DNA of 64,000 nucleotides from assembly GCA_913030605.1 (NCBI GenBank), contig CAJWEZ010000004.1, positions 1 to 64,000 of the forward strand, given 5' to 3'. Positions within the stretch are counted from its first letter, which is position 1. Each line of letters begins with the position of its first letter. The translations under genes and the position numbers were made by a program. The DNA comes from an uncultured Spirochaeta sp. (GTDB taxonomy: Bacteria > Spirochaetota > Spirochaetia > DSM-27196 > Alkalispirochaetaceae). Below the pieces are notes generated by a model. The model was not told the origin of the DNA, made no database searches, and saw nothing but the letters and a program-made list of their open reading frames with translations. Positions 46,101 to 57,235 of this stretch are shown one piece after another.

Positions 46101-47296
46101 TCTACCGCTACGACGAGGCCCTCGCGGCGGCGGAACGGTCGCTGGAGATGGCGGAGCGGCCGAGCGGATACATGATCCGCGCGGAACTCCGGGAGCTGCA
46201 GCTGGCGGAGGAGGATGCCGCCGCCGACTACAACCGGGCCGCCGTTCTCGACGAGTTCACCCCCCTGGCGCACCTGAGCCTGGCGGCGCTGTGGACCGAC
46301 GCCGGATATCCCGACCGCGCGATCGCGCGTCTGGACCGTATCACCGGCGAGAATGACCCCAACTGGATGTACAACTACGGAACGGACCCGGACCGCTACC
46401 TGCGGCAGGTCTACACCGCCTACGCCGACGCGTGGGAAGCCCGGGCTCATCAGCTTCGGCTGCAGCGGCCGGGCGACGTCGGAGCACGCCTTCTCCAGCG
46501 GTTCCGGGCGTTCCGTGCCCGTGTCATCGGTTGGTACTACCGCGGTCTCGAACGACGCCAGCGACGACGCGTGGCGGACGCCTACGGCGCCCAGGGGAGG
46601 GAACTGCTATCGGAGTGGAATCGCATGCAGGCTGCGGAGGAGTGGCCGCGCATCGCCCTGCGCCACGCGGCGCGCGCCGAAACGATCGAGACACGCTTCA
46701 ACCCCGAGGCGGCGATCGACTACCGTCTGTTCGCCGCCGGCATCACCGACGACCGCCGGCGCCTCGCCGAGCTCGCGGCGACGTTGCAGAGTCCGTGGCG
46801 CCGCGACGATCGCGCCACGGCGCTCCGCGGGGTATACCGCGCCGCGCCGCGCCGGCCTGAGGGGCTCCAGGCGGCGGCGCGGGCGTGGGCGCTGGCGCCG
46901 GGAACGTTTCTGGTAAACGGGCTGCGGGTTCCGGTGACTGTCGCCACGGAGGCCACGGACGCCGCCGATGCCGGAGCCGCCACCGGTGGCCTACCCCCGA
47001 TCTCGGAGGCACGCCAGCGGCGGGTCCTTCGGCGAATGGGGTTTCGTACGGACGACGACGCCGCGCTGGTGCTGGAGCTCACGTGGGAGGATGGATCGCT
47101 CGCATACCGGGTGTGGGATCGCCGGCTGGACGCCGAGATCCGCCGCGGGGCTGTCTCCTACGGGAGCGGTTCTTCCGCCGCCACCGCCGCGGTTTCGGCG
47201 CTGGAACAGGTGGCGGAGACCCTCACCCGGGCCGGTGAATCGGTGCTGGGAGTGGAGGCGGCGGAGGCCTCCGGGGCCTCCGATCCCTACCAGTAG
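43160..47296 (+). CDS. Transglutaminase-like membrane protein fused to a TPR domain
   Basis: Multi-TM N-terminus; KGYCSYFAFSMALMLRSLGVPTRVAVGFF...MAHAWVEVWFPGSGWVEFDPT triad; then a further TM and TPR repeats in one uninterrupted ORF. Confidence 0.87.
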   Translation: MPARLRSSGQTLVRQFIFLLLLFPLQRYLAELLPLTLPLALFAAVWAARLAGRRFGLPDWAAALCVVPGLVLAAVGVLWVAVTAIGADGWWEEQLVLSGWRLLPAAVMVVAVTGWDLWYVRFRSGRQLFVPLVAVGVTLVFWSQARFRTDLLGHPTWYAVYGLATATLVVVHQLLAPTPVPVGGTPGTAADESRTAAGAGRRSLVVRRTVPVALLLILLLSSLVLVYRGWQGQAVEAGGGLLRPTAFRFDFADYVTLEPEIRLSRDLVFLYREAQAPPDRLLRRYVLSGYAPRRGFFRLDPGDEPATVPPLSVDQAIRDLPGTPDANGPSGEGSGIAVDQEYYVVNFDPDAFIAVNAPQSAEGLRSWSRSSFNRAYRVRSRRPATDPDELATRPWPQDLPEEWRAVYLGGPVPTAVADLAREVTAGVSGYYETVIAVRDYLLNGYYYSLSPGEAVAGDQLQHFLFESRKGYCSYFAFSMALMLRSLGVPTRVAVGFFVDPAAGMLGFYPVRGDMAHAWVEVWFPGSGWVEFDPTSTTIAPGESVNTDYRIDQERLSALIQEILSQGDLATQDGSDDRTPAAGAAQLRRRRSLAVVVILVIAAPVWWWFRRRRRWRRLCAANPRRAALILTGRIRRLRGTEPVQTLRARFAREFGAGDLATVDREWDRVLTAALRGARRSGEAASGDNASDDAASDGGGRRRVLTRGLPAIGRFALIGWMRAVPPPVSRRARREDPHRWTRGGSAGGPAAVAVLFAVVAFIVAVQPAEAQLPDTATDGPAAQDEGGGNGAGDAAELLGAARDAMDAENYEVAIRMLRDGASRYPTDHRFPLLLGDLYFDQGLYEVARDAYRDALAAGAPDYSTRYILSRTLSRLNEDAAAITLLEALHRTYRDDLTVIGDLAWLYFKTHRLEEARDLLVDAIAEFGPDRDLCMTLATVYSGLWRYDDALREYRTSIELAERADDRIFQAVAYYNLSILHANFYRYDEALAAAERSLEMAERPSGYMIRAELRELQLAEEDAAADYNRAAVLDEFTPLAHLSLAALWTDAGYPDRAIARLDRITGENDPNWMYNYGTDPDRYLRQVYTAYADAWEARAHQLRLQRPGDVGARLLQRFRAFRARVIGWYYRGLERRQRRRVADAYGAQGRELLSEWNRMQAAEEWPRIALRHAARAETIETRFNPEAAIDYRLFAAGITDDRRRLAELAATLQSPWRRDDRATALRGVYRAAPRRPEGLQAAARAWALAPGTFLVNGLRVPVTVATEATDAADAGAATGGLPPISEARQRRVLRRMGFRTDDDAALVLELTWEDGSLAYRVWDRRLDAEIRRGAVSYGSGSSAATAAVSALEQVAETLTRAGESVLGVEAAEASGASDPYQ

Positions 47297-48273
47297 AGCA
47301 GGTTTCCGCCGTAGGTCAGGCCGCTGCCGAACCCGACGGTCACGAGGAGACGTCCCGGTGAGAGATGTCCGCCCTCGAACATTTCGTTCAGCGCGATCGG
47401 AATGGACGCCGCCGAGGTGTTGGCGTACTCCGCGATGTTCACGTAGAACCGCTCACGGTCCCAGCCGGCGCGCTTCGCCGCGGCGGCGATAATGCGTTCG
47501 TTGGCCTGGTGCGGAACCACCCAGTCCACGGCGTCGAACTCAAGGTCGTTGCGTTCCAGGAGGCGTCGGATCGTCTCAACCACGGTGGACACCGCGAAGT
47601 TGTAGACGCGACGACCGTCCATCTTGAGCTTCAGGTCTGCCTCCGGTGTTTGCCCGGGCACGTACTGATTGCGCGTGCCGCCGTGGGATCGGTACAGCGA
47701 ATCCGCCCCCGATCCCCGGGAGCCCAGGAGTGCCGGCAGGATCCGCGACGGTGCATCGTCCGCCGCCGGTTGGACCACCACCGCGCCGGCGCCGTCGCCG
47801 AAGAGCACGCAGGTTCGCCGATCTTCCCAGTTCACGATCTTGCTGTATACCTCGGTTCCCACGAGCAGCACGTTCCGGGCGGCGCCGGCGGTCACGTAGG
47901 TCCGGGCCGTCTCAAGCCCGTAGATAAAGCCGGTACACGCCGCCATGACATCCATGGCGCCGGCTGCGGGAATTCCGAGTTTGTCCTGAACCACACAGGC
48001 GGTGGACGGAAGGCCGACGTAGTCCGGAGTACTGGTGGCCACGAGGACCAAATCGATCTCCTCGGGGCCGACTCCTGCCCGTTCCATCGCCTGCCGGGCC
48101 GCGGGAACGGCCAGGTCGCTGGCGGCTTCGTCCTCCGCCGCCAGGTGCCGATAGTGAATTCCGGTATGGGAGTAGATCCATTCGTCGGAGGTGTCGACGA
48201 TCTGCGCGAGTTCGTTGTTGTGCATGCGGCGCGCGGGGACATGGGCGCCGACGGAGGCAATTCTGGCGTTCAC
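47287..48273 (-). CDS. fabH: Beta-ketoacyl-ACP synthase III
   Basis: ARIASVGAHVPARRMHNNELAQIVDTSDEWIYSHTGIHYRHLA, MDVMAACTGFIYGLETA, WVVPHQANERIIAAAAKR, NTSAASIPIAL. GTG start with AAAGGA RBS. Confidence 0.95.
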   Translation of the reverse strand: MNARIASVGAHVPARRMHNNELAQIVDTSDEWIYSHTGIHYRHLAAEDEAASDLAVPAARQAMERAGVGPEEIDLVLVATSTPDYVGLPSTACVVQDKLGIPAAGAMDVMAACTGFIYGLETARTYVTAGAARNVLLVGTEVYSKIVNWEDRRTCVLFGDGAGAVVVQPAADDAPSRILPALLGSRGSGADSLYRSHGGTRNQYVPGQTPEADLKLKMDGRRVYNFAVSTVVETIRRLLERNDLEFDAVDWVVPHQANERIIAAAAKRAGWDRERFYVNIAEYANTSAASIPIALNEMFEGGHLSPGRLLVTVGFGSGLTYGGNLLYW

Positions 48274-48339
48274 CGTGGGTTTCCTTTGCATAGAAGGTAC
48301 CAGATGCGGGTACTGTCGGCCAACTCTGCCACATAATTT

Positions 48340-48356
48340 GTCGGTCGGCAACCGAC
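48340..48356. promoter_or_regulatory. Candidate fatty-acid regulon operator (site 3) in the fabH/fabD divergent intergenic region
   Basis: GTCGGTCGGCAACCGAC; GTCGGT-N5-ACCGAC perfect arms. Confidence 0.5.
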
Positions 48357-48396
48357 TGCTTGAAGCCGGTGAACCCGCTGTGATACCGTCTTGTGC

Positions 48397-49353
48397 ATGA
48401 AGATTGCGTTCCTCTTCCCTGGCCAGGGGGCTCAGTTCCCCGGCATGGCCAAAGACCTGTACGAACACAGCGCTGCAGTCCGCGACCTCTTCGGTGAGGC
48501 GTCGGAGGCAGCTCATATCGACATGGCCGCGCTGCTGTTCGACGGCAGCGAGGACGATCTGAAACAGACCGACAACACGCAGATCGCGATCACCGTGGCC
48601 AACCTCGCCGCCAGGCAGGTGCTTGCCGAGTTCGGGATCCGCAGTGATCTCTCCGCGGGATTCAGTCTTGGCGAGTACGCCTCGCTGGTGGATGCCGGCG
48701 TGATTTCGGTGGCCGATGCCATTCACCTCACGCTGAACCGCGGCCGCATCATGGAGGAGGTGAGCCGCACACTGGACGCCGACGACGAGCGCGCCGGCAT
48801 GGCGGCGGCCATGGGCTTGGACCTTCCGCGGATCGAGGAGATCCTTGCGGAGGCCGAGGTCGCGGACGCATTTCCGTCGCTGTACAACAGCCCGGTGCAG
48901 ACGGTGGTGGGGGGGACCCCGCGGGGCCTCCGCGATGCCGCCGATGCCCTCAAGGAGGGAGGCGTTCGACGGATGCGGCGCCTGCAGGTCTCCGGCCCCT
49001 TCCACACCCCGCTTATGACGCCGGCGCGGGAACGGTTCGCCGAGATCATCGCGGGGGTGACCTTCGGTGACCCGGACCATCCGATTTACTCCAACGTCAC
49101 CGGTGGCGTCGTCGGCAGTGGCGAGGAAGCGCGGGGGCTGTGTCTGGACCAGCTCGTGCAGACGGTGCGGTGGACCACCGAGGAACGGACCCTGCTGGCC
49201 GATGGCGCCGAACTCCTGCTGGAAGTGGGCCCCGGCAGCGTTCTGCAGGGACTCTGGAAGGCGGTGGGCAAGGTGGACGATGAGTGGCCCGTGGATCGCG
49301 TCCGGACCGCCGGGACGCTTGAAGAGATCGAAGCAGTCGCCAAGGAGATGTGA
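48397..49353 (+). CDS. fabD: ACP S-malonyltransferase
   Basis: MKIAFLFPGQGAQFPGMAKDLYE, AGFSLGEYASLVDAGV, GPFHTPLMTPARERF. Confidence 0.95.
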   Translation: MKIAFLFPGQGAQFPGMAKDLYEHSAAVRDLFGEASEAAHIDMAALLFDGSEDDLKQTDNTQIAITVANLAARQVLAEFGIRSDLSAGFSLGEYASLVDAGVISVADAIHLTLNRGRIMEEVSRTLDADDERAGMAAAMGLDLPRIEEILAEAEVADAFPSLYNSPVQTVVGGTPRGLRDAADALKEGGVRRMRRLQVSGPFHTPLMTPARERFAEIIAGVTFGDPDHPIYSNVTGGVVGSGEEARGLCLDQLVQTVRWTTEERTLLADGAELLLEVGPGSVLQGLWKAVGKVDDEWPVDRVRTAGTLEEIEAVAKEM

Positions 49354-49355
49354 AC

Positions 49356-50093
49356 ATGCTCATAGATGGAAAAGTCGCCCTGGTCACCGGCGGATCCCGG
49401 GGGATCGGTCGACAGATCGTGGAAACGTTCCTGGAAAACGGCGCCGTGGTGCACTCGTTTTCTCGCAGCGCCGGTGATGACCTGCCGCGGATGCAGGAAA
49501 CCTACGGAAGCGACCGGCTGATTCATCATGCCGTGGATGTCGGCGATGAAGAGGCGGTATCCGCCGCGGTCACCAGGGTGCTCGAGCAGTCCGGTCGGGT
49601 GGATATCCTGGTGAACAACGCCGGAATCACCCGCGACGGTCTTATCATGCGCATGTCCACCGAGGATTGGCGCTCGGTGATGGACGTGAACCTGGGCAGC
49701 GCCTTCTACACCGCCCGGGCGCTGGCGCGGCCGATGATCAAGCAGCGCAGCGGTGCGATCATCAACATCACCTCGGTGGTGGGGTTGATCGGAAACGCCG
49801 GTCAGGCAAACTACGCCGCCAGCAAGGCCGGGCTCGTGGGATTCACCAAGAGTCTGGCGCGAGAGGTGGCGAGTCGCAACGTGCGGGTCAACGCCATTGC
49901 CCCCGGATTCATTGAGACCGAGATGACCGACCGTCTCAACGGTGACCAGCGCGAAACGCTCACCACCCAGATTCCCATGGGACGAATCGGAACGGCCGAG
50001 GAGATCGCCAAAGTCTGCGTGTTTCTCGCGTCGGACATGGCATCGTACATCACCGGAGAGGTGATCACGGTCGGCGGCGGACTGGCGATGTAG
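49356..50093 (+). CDS. fabG: 3-oxoacyl-ACP reductase
   Basis: VALVTGGSRGIGRQIVETFLENG, VNNAGITRDGLIMRMSTEDW, GNAGQANYAASKAGLVGFTKSLARE. Confidence 0.96.
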   Translation: MLIDGKVALVTGGSRGIGRQIVETFLENGAVVHSFSRSAGDDLPRMQETYGSDRLIHHAVDVGDEEAVSAAVTRVLEQSGRVDILVNNAGITRDGLIMRMSTEDWRSVMDVNLGSAFYTARALARPMIKQRSGAIINITSVVGLIGNAGQANYAASKAGLVGFTKSLAREVASRNVRVNAIAPGFIETEMTDRLNGDQRETLTTQIPMGRIGTAEEIAKVCVFLASDMASYITGEVITVGGGLAM

Positions 50094-50114
50094 CCGGAAA
50101 TACCTGGAGGAAAC

Positions 50115-51362
50115 ATGAAACGAGTAGTGGTAACCGGGCTGGGAGTCGTCAGCCCCGTAGGGAACGATACGGACGCGTTCTGGGAAGCGCTCAGCGCAGG
50201 TGTCAGCGGCGCCGGACCGATCACCCGGTTCGACGCCAGCGATCACGCCACGCGGTACGCGGCCGAGGTCAAGGATTTCGATCCCAAGAATCGCATCGAC
50301 AGGCGCGACGTCCGCAAGATGGACCGGTTTTCGCAGTTCACGGTGTACGCCGCCCGCGAGGCGTTCGAGCAGGCCGGCCTCCTCGACACCGAGGGGGTGT
50401 ACGACCCGGAGCGCTTCGGCGTGGTGCTGGGTGTCGGGATCGGCGGTTTCGAGACGATCGAGGAGTCGGTGATCGCGCTGCACGAGAAGGGGCCCGGTCG
50501 CGTGTCCCCCATGACGATCCCCAAGATGATCTCCAACATCGGACCGGCCCACGTTGCGATCAATCTGAACGCCCACGGACCGGTGTACACGATCACAACC
50601 GCCTGTGCCAGCGCCACCGACGCGATCGGAAACGCGATGCGCCACATCCGCGAGGGACTCGCCGATGTGATGGTTGCCGGCGGCGCCGAGGCGCCGATTA
50701 CGCCCCTCGGTATCGCCGGGTTCAACGTGATCCAGGCGCTCTCGAGCAACTGGAACGACGATCCCACCAAGGCGTCCCGCCCCTTCGACAAGGACCGCGA
50801 CGGATTTCTCATGGGTGAGGGCGCCGGTCTGCTGGTACTGGAGAGTCTGGAGCATGCCCAGGCACGGGGCGCCACGATCATCGCGGAGGTGGTGGGCAAC
50901 GGTTTCACCAACGACGCCAATCACCTCACCGCTCCCCACCCCGAAGGCCTCGGAGCCGCAGCGGCGATGACGATGGCGCTCCGGGATGCCGGCATGCAGC
51001 CGGAGGAGATCGACTACATCAACGCCCACGGGACGTCGACGCCGATCAACGATCCCACGGAGACGCTGGCGATCAAGAAGGCGTTCGGTGACCACGCCCG
51101 GAAGGTGGCGATCTCCTCAACCAAGTCCATGACCGGGCACTGTCTCGGCGCCGCCGGCGGTATCGAGGCCGTGGCAAGCGTGCTCGCGATCCGGGACGGG
51201 TTCATTCCTCCCACGATCAACCTGGAGGAACCCGGCGAGGGATGCGATCTGGACTACGTTCCCAATACGGGACGACGCCAGGAGGTGCGCGCAGCGATGA
51301 GCAACTCGCTCGGCTTCGGCGGCCACAACGGCGTGTTGGTCTTCAGGCGCTTCGAAGCGTAG
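50115..51362 (+). CDS. fabF: Beta-ketoacyl-ACP synthase II
   Basis: KRVVVTGLGVVSPVGNDTDAFWEAL, TTACASATDAIGNAMRHI, NAHGTSTPINDPTET, STKSMTGHCLGAAGGIEAV, SNSLGFGGHNGVLVF. Confidence 0.97.
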   Translation: MKRVVVTGLGVVSPVGNDTDAFWEALSAGVSGAGPITRFDASDHATRYAAEVKDFDPKNRIDRRDVRKMDRFSQFTVYAAREAFEQAGLLDTEGVYDPERFGVVLGVGIGGFETIEESVIALHEKGPGRVSPMTIPKMISNIGPAHVAINLNAHGPVYTITTACASATDAIGNAMRHIREGLADVMVAGGAEAPITPLGIAGFNVIQALSSNWNDDPTKASRPFDKDRDGFLMGEGAGLLVLESLEHAQARGATIIAEVVGNGFTNDANHLTAPHPEGLGAAAAMTMALRDAGMQPEEIDYINAHGTSTPINDPTETLAIKKAFGDHARKVAISSTKSMTGHCLGAAGGIEAVASVLAIRDGFIPPTINLEEPGEGCDLDYVPNTGRRQEVRAAMSNSLGFGGHNGVLVFRRFEA

Positions 51363-51390
51363 GCGGACGCGGACCGCGGCAAAAAAAACG

Positions 51391-51425
51391 CCCCCCACGC
51401 TGCGGATACCCGTCAGCGTGGGGGG
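51391..51425. terminator. Bidirectional terminator between fabF and rubredoxin
   Basis: CCCCCCACGCTG-N11-CAGCGTGGGGGG, T-rich on + side and A8 upstream (T8 on minus). Confidence 0.9.
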
Positions 51426-51444
51426 CTTTGTTGTCTGAGCGGAC

Positions 51445-51609
51445 TTACTCTTCCTCGGGCTCGAACTCGTCCTTCTCAGCACCACAAACCGGGCACACCC
51501 AGTCTTCCGGAAGATCCTCGAACGCGGTTCCCGGCTCGATGTCGCTGTCGGGATCGCCTTCTTCCGGATCGTAGATGTAGCCGCACATGTTGCATACGTA
51601 CTTCTTCAT
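51445..51609 (-). CDS. Rubredoxin
   Basis: [50 protein letters not shown]. Confidence 0.97.
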   Translation of the reverse strand: MKKYVCNMCGYIYDPEEGDPDSDIEPGTAFEDLPEDWVCPVCGAEKDEFEPEEE

Positions 51610-51620
51610 CGCTCTCTCCC

Positions 51621-52301
51621 CTATGGCCACTGCACGTCCGTCAGTAGCGTCAGTTTGGTTTTACTTCGTTCGTCCTCCGGATTGAGGTCCAGAGCACGTT
51701 GAAAACACTTGATCGCTTCGGTGTTGTTGTGCAGTCCGTAGTGGACCGTACCCAACATGTAGTGAACTTCGGCAAAATTGGGCGTTTCGTCAACCAGTTC
51801 TTCCAGCAGAGGCAGGGCTTCATCGAACGCCTTGTGCTTGATCTTGAGCTGGGCGAGGTAGAAATTCGCGATCCGCGACTCCGGCGACGCGACGTGGAAC
51901 CCGTCGAACGCACCCGCCGCGGCGTCGTCCTCTCCGAGGAAGAGGTTGATAAGACCGACGAAATACTGCGCCATGGCGTGGGACTGGCTGCCCATGTTTA
52001 CCACCGCCTGGAACGCCTCCAGTGCCTGCTTCAGGCGGCCCATGCGGTACAGACACACGCCGAGCTTGTAGTACGCGTTCCCGAACTCCGGTCGCGTTTC
52101 GATCGCCTCGTTGTAACGGGCAACCGCCTCGTCCAGTCGGCCCCGGGAGTAGGCTATGTTGCCACGGAGGAGTTTGATGAAGGACTCCCCGGGAAACGTT
52201 CGGTCGAGGGCTTCGAACGCGGCTTCCGCCTCTTCCCACTGCCCCGAGAGATACGTTCCCATCGCGCTGATGTACTGTTCATCCTGCTGATAGCCGTCCA
52301 T
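51621..52301 (-). CDS. TPR repeat protein
   Basis: Multiple TPRs ([43 protein letters not shown]). Confidence 0.88.
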   Translation of the reverse strand: MDGYQQDEQYISAMGTYLSGQWEEAEAAFEALDRTFPGESFIKLLRGNIAYSRGRLDEAVARYNEAIETRPEFGNAYYKLGVCLYRMGRLKQALEAFQAVVNMGSQSHAMAQYFVGLINLFLGEDDAAAGAFDGFHVASPESRIANFYLAQLKIKHKAFDEALPLLEELVDETPNFAEVHYMLGTVHYGLHNNTEAIKCFQRALDLNPEDERSKTKLTLLTDVQWP

Positions 52302-52370
52302 GGGTAGCTCCTTCCGTCGCTGCCTCCCCAGTGTACTCATCGATCTCCACCAAATCAAGCAAAAGGTGGG

Positions 52371-52706
52371 CTACTCCGGTTCGACGAGGATCTGGGGATA
52401 CTTCCCGTCGCTGTCGGCGACGAGGTGGAGTCGAACGCGTTTGGGGCTGCCCATCTTCTCAACGGCGGCGGCGCTGAGTTCCACCGTCCCGAGGCGGCAC
52501 TCGTTCTTCTGGTACACGTTGCCGTACACGCCGTGGGTGGTCCGACCCTCCCAGGTGGCGGGGCTCTTGTTGTAGTAGATCTCGACGGTCGCGTCGGTCA
52601 TCATGAGGCCCAGGTCGAACCCGTCGTTGGGATTGATGACGACTTTCTTTTCGGGAAACGACAGGTCCCCCAGTACCTTGAGAAAGCTGGTCTCCTTGGT
52701 GTTCAT
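52371..52706 (-). CDS. Hypothetical protein
   Basis: MNTKETSFLKVLGDLSFPEKKVVINPNDGFDLGLMMTDATVEIYYNKSP...; compact ORF with GGGAGGAG RBS. Confidence 0.7.
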   Translation of the reverse strand: MNTKETSFLKVLGDLSFPEKKVVINPNDGFDLGLMMTDATVEIYYNKSPATWEGRTTHGVYGNVYQKNECRLGTVELSAAAVEKMGSPKRVRLHLVADSDGKYPQILVEPE

Positions 52707-52720
52707 GTACAACTCCTCCC

Positions 52721-52762
52721 GTTGGCTGCGATGCTGTTCGCTGCGATGCCGTTGGCTGCGAC
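52721..52762. repeat. 15-bp tandem repeat, about 2.7 copies
   Basis: GTTGGCTGCGATGCT GTTCGCTGCGATGCC GTTGGCTGCGAC. Confidence 0.85.
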
Positions 52763-52767
52763 CGCGG

Positions 52768-53592
52768 TCACAGCATTTTCATACTGCCGCGGTACGCGGC
52801 GATGTCGAGCACCAGAATAACCGCTCCCTGTTTTTTGTCGAGATCCCCGGTGATCTCTTCGACCCCCGCCATCAGATCGTCGACGTGTTCCTCCGGAACC
52901 ATCGCAAGGAGCGTCTTGCTGTGGTGCTTGCTCTCGTTCATGAATCCGATGAAATCCGCGAACAGCGGCACGTTGGAGATGTAATGCCCCATGCCCGCCG
53001 ATTCAATGATCGTGGCGCCCTCGATACCCTCCTCGATGAGGAGTTCCAGAATGCGGTAGAGGTACTCCTCCACGTAGAGGTTGATCATGACCAGCTTCAT
53101 CACCCGGGCGGGGCCGTCCTCGGCGCGGTCGGCCTGGGTGTTTCGCAGAAATGCCTCGTACAGTGCGGTTTCGGTGCGCGCCGCCAGCAGTTCCCGCTTG
53201 AGGTCGGTATGGCTCAGGGCGCGGGAGACGAAGGCCAGAATCTTGAGGTGATCGGTTACGGCCTCCGTGGGGCCGAGAATCACGAAGAAGAGCTTCACCT
53301 TTTTCCGGTCCAGCGCCTCGAACTCCACACCCCGCGGCGTGCTGACGATGAACAGCAGGAAGCGGTCGAGGCCCGCAAGGCGCGCGTGGGGTATCGCGAT
53401 CTCGTTGCCGAAGGCTGTGGACCCCTGCGCCTCGCGATCGGCGAGGGCGGTCCGAATCGTGGCGGAGTCGATCTCCGCCGCTGTCGTGGAGGCCGTTGCC
53501 AGTTCCGCCAGCCGTGAGATCATCTCGTCCTTCGTCCGGGCGTGGACATCCACGCGGCAGCTTCGCTTGTCCAGGATCTCGTACAGGTTCAT
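52768..53592 (-). CDS. PTS EIIA (Ntr/fructose type) domain fused to a PII-like C-terminal domain
   Basis: N-terminal EIIA with GSTAFGNEIAIPHARL phosphoacceptor His; C-terminal MKLVMINLYVEEYLYRILELLIEEGIEGATIIESAGMGHYIS PII/CutA-like. Confidence 0.82.
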   Translation of the reverse strand: MNLYEILDKRSCRVDVHARTKDEMISRLAELATASTTAAEIDSATIRTALADREAQGSTAFGNEIAIPHARLAGLDRFLLFIVSTPRGVEFEALDRKKVKLFFVILGPTEAVTDHLKILAFVSRALSHTDLKRELLAARTETALYEAFLRNTQADRAEDGPARVMKLVMINLYVEEYLYRILELLIEEGIEGATIIESAGMGHYISNVPLFADFIGFMNESKHHSKTLLAMVPEEHVDDLMAGVEEITGDLDKKQGAVILVLDIAAYRGSMKML

Positions 53593-54851
53593 GCGCCCTC
53601 CTTCCGCATGTCGTTTCCGCGGATGATTGCGAAGCGCGACAGCGGTGGTCCGATCAGTTCGTTCACGAAGACCGAGAGCAGGATGATGTTTACCATCGTG
53701 GCGATGATCGGCTGATACTGCACCGGCAGCGCCGCCATCGCCGGAGAGGCCTCGATCAGCAGAACCAGGCCGATCGCCACGCCCGCCTGCGGAAGCATGC
53801 AAATGCCGAGATACGTGCGGATCTGGGGGCTCGTTCCCGCCAGGCGACACCCGGCCCAGACACCACCGTACTTGCCCACGGCCCGCGCCAGAATATATGC
53901 GCCGCCGAGAATCAGGATCTGCGGGTTGGCCAGGACGTGGGGCCGAAGCTCGGTTCCGGCGATCACGAAAAAGAGGGCGTAAATCGGCGGTGTCAGCGGC
54001 CGGAGTATCCGAAAGATGCGGTGATTGTCGGGCGACATGTTGATGATCAGGGCCCCGGCGGTCATGTTGGTCAGCAGCGGCGACAGGTTGAATACGATCG
54101 CCATCGCCGTGGCCATGAACAGGACACCGAGAGTGGTGATCAGGATCTCGTTCTGGTTGGTCCTGCGCCACGCGAGCAGGTGGATCGCAAACCCGGTTGC
54201 GATACCGAGGGCCAGCGACAGACCCACTTCCGCCAGGGCGTGGAGCACGATCACCGCCGCTCCGTGGGCGGCCGCAGCCGCCCCCGCCGCGGATCCCGCG
54301 TCACCGAGGATGTTGGAGGCCACCGCAAACACCACGCCGAACAGGATGACGGCACCGGCGTCGTCGAGTGCGACAACGCCGTAGAGGTAGTCGATGAACG
54401 TCCCCTGAGCGCGGAGGCTCTGGACGATCGCCACGGTGGCCGCCGGCGCCGTGGCCGAGGCGATCGCTCCCAGCAGCAGCGCGAACGGGACCGGCATTCC
54501 GAGAAGCGACAGCGCCACCGACACCACCGCGAACGCCGCCATGAGCTGGACGACCGTCACGATCACGATCGCGCTCCCCAGGCGTTTGAGCTTGACCCAG
54601 TAGAACTCACCGCCGATCGTGATTGCGATCATGCCGAGGGCCACTTCGGTGACCAGGCCGAGACTTTCACCCATGTGGCGGGGTATGAGCCCGAGAAACG
54701 ACTCCCCAACGAGGAGCCCCGCGACGATGTAGCCGGTGACCTCGGGAAGCCCCACACGGTTGGCGATCTTGCCGATGAGATACCCCAGCAACAGGAGGAT
54801 CCCCAGAGAGAACAGGGCGTGCTGTCCGAGAAGTTCGCGTAGTGCGTCCAC
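53589..54851 (-). CDS. CPA2-type cation:proton antiporter
   Basis: LGYLIGKIANRVGLPEVTGYIVAGLLVG, about 12 predicted TM, IASATAPAATVAIVQSLRAQGTFIDYLYGVVALDDAGAVILFGV. GTG start inferred. Confidence 0.88.
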   Translation of the reverse strand: MDALRELLGQHALFSLGILLLLGYLIGKIANRVGLPEVTGYIVAGLLVGESFLGLIPRHMGESLGLVTEVALGMIAITIGGEFYWVKLKRLGSAIVIVTVVQLMAAFAVVSVALSLLGMPVPFALLLGAIASATAPAATVAIVQSLRAQGTFIDYLYGVVALDDAGAVILFGVVFAVASNILGDAGSAAGAAAAAHGAAVIVLHALAEVGLSLALGIATGFAIHLLAWRRTNQNEILITTLGVLFMATAMAIVFNLSPLLTNMTAGALIINMSPDNHRIFRILRPLTPPIYALFFVIAGTELRPHVLANPQILILGGAYILARAVGKYGGVWAGCRLAGTSPQIRTYLGICMLPQAGVAIGLVLLIEASPAMAALPVQYQPIIATMVNIILLSVFVNELIGPPLSRFAIIRGNDMRKEGA

Positions 54852-54865
54852 TGATCCCACTATAG

Positions 54866-57220
<2,355 letters not shown>

Positions 57221-57235
57221 CGGCGCGCGGTGGAA

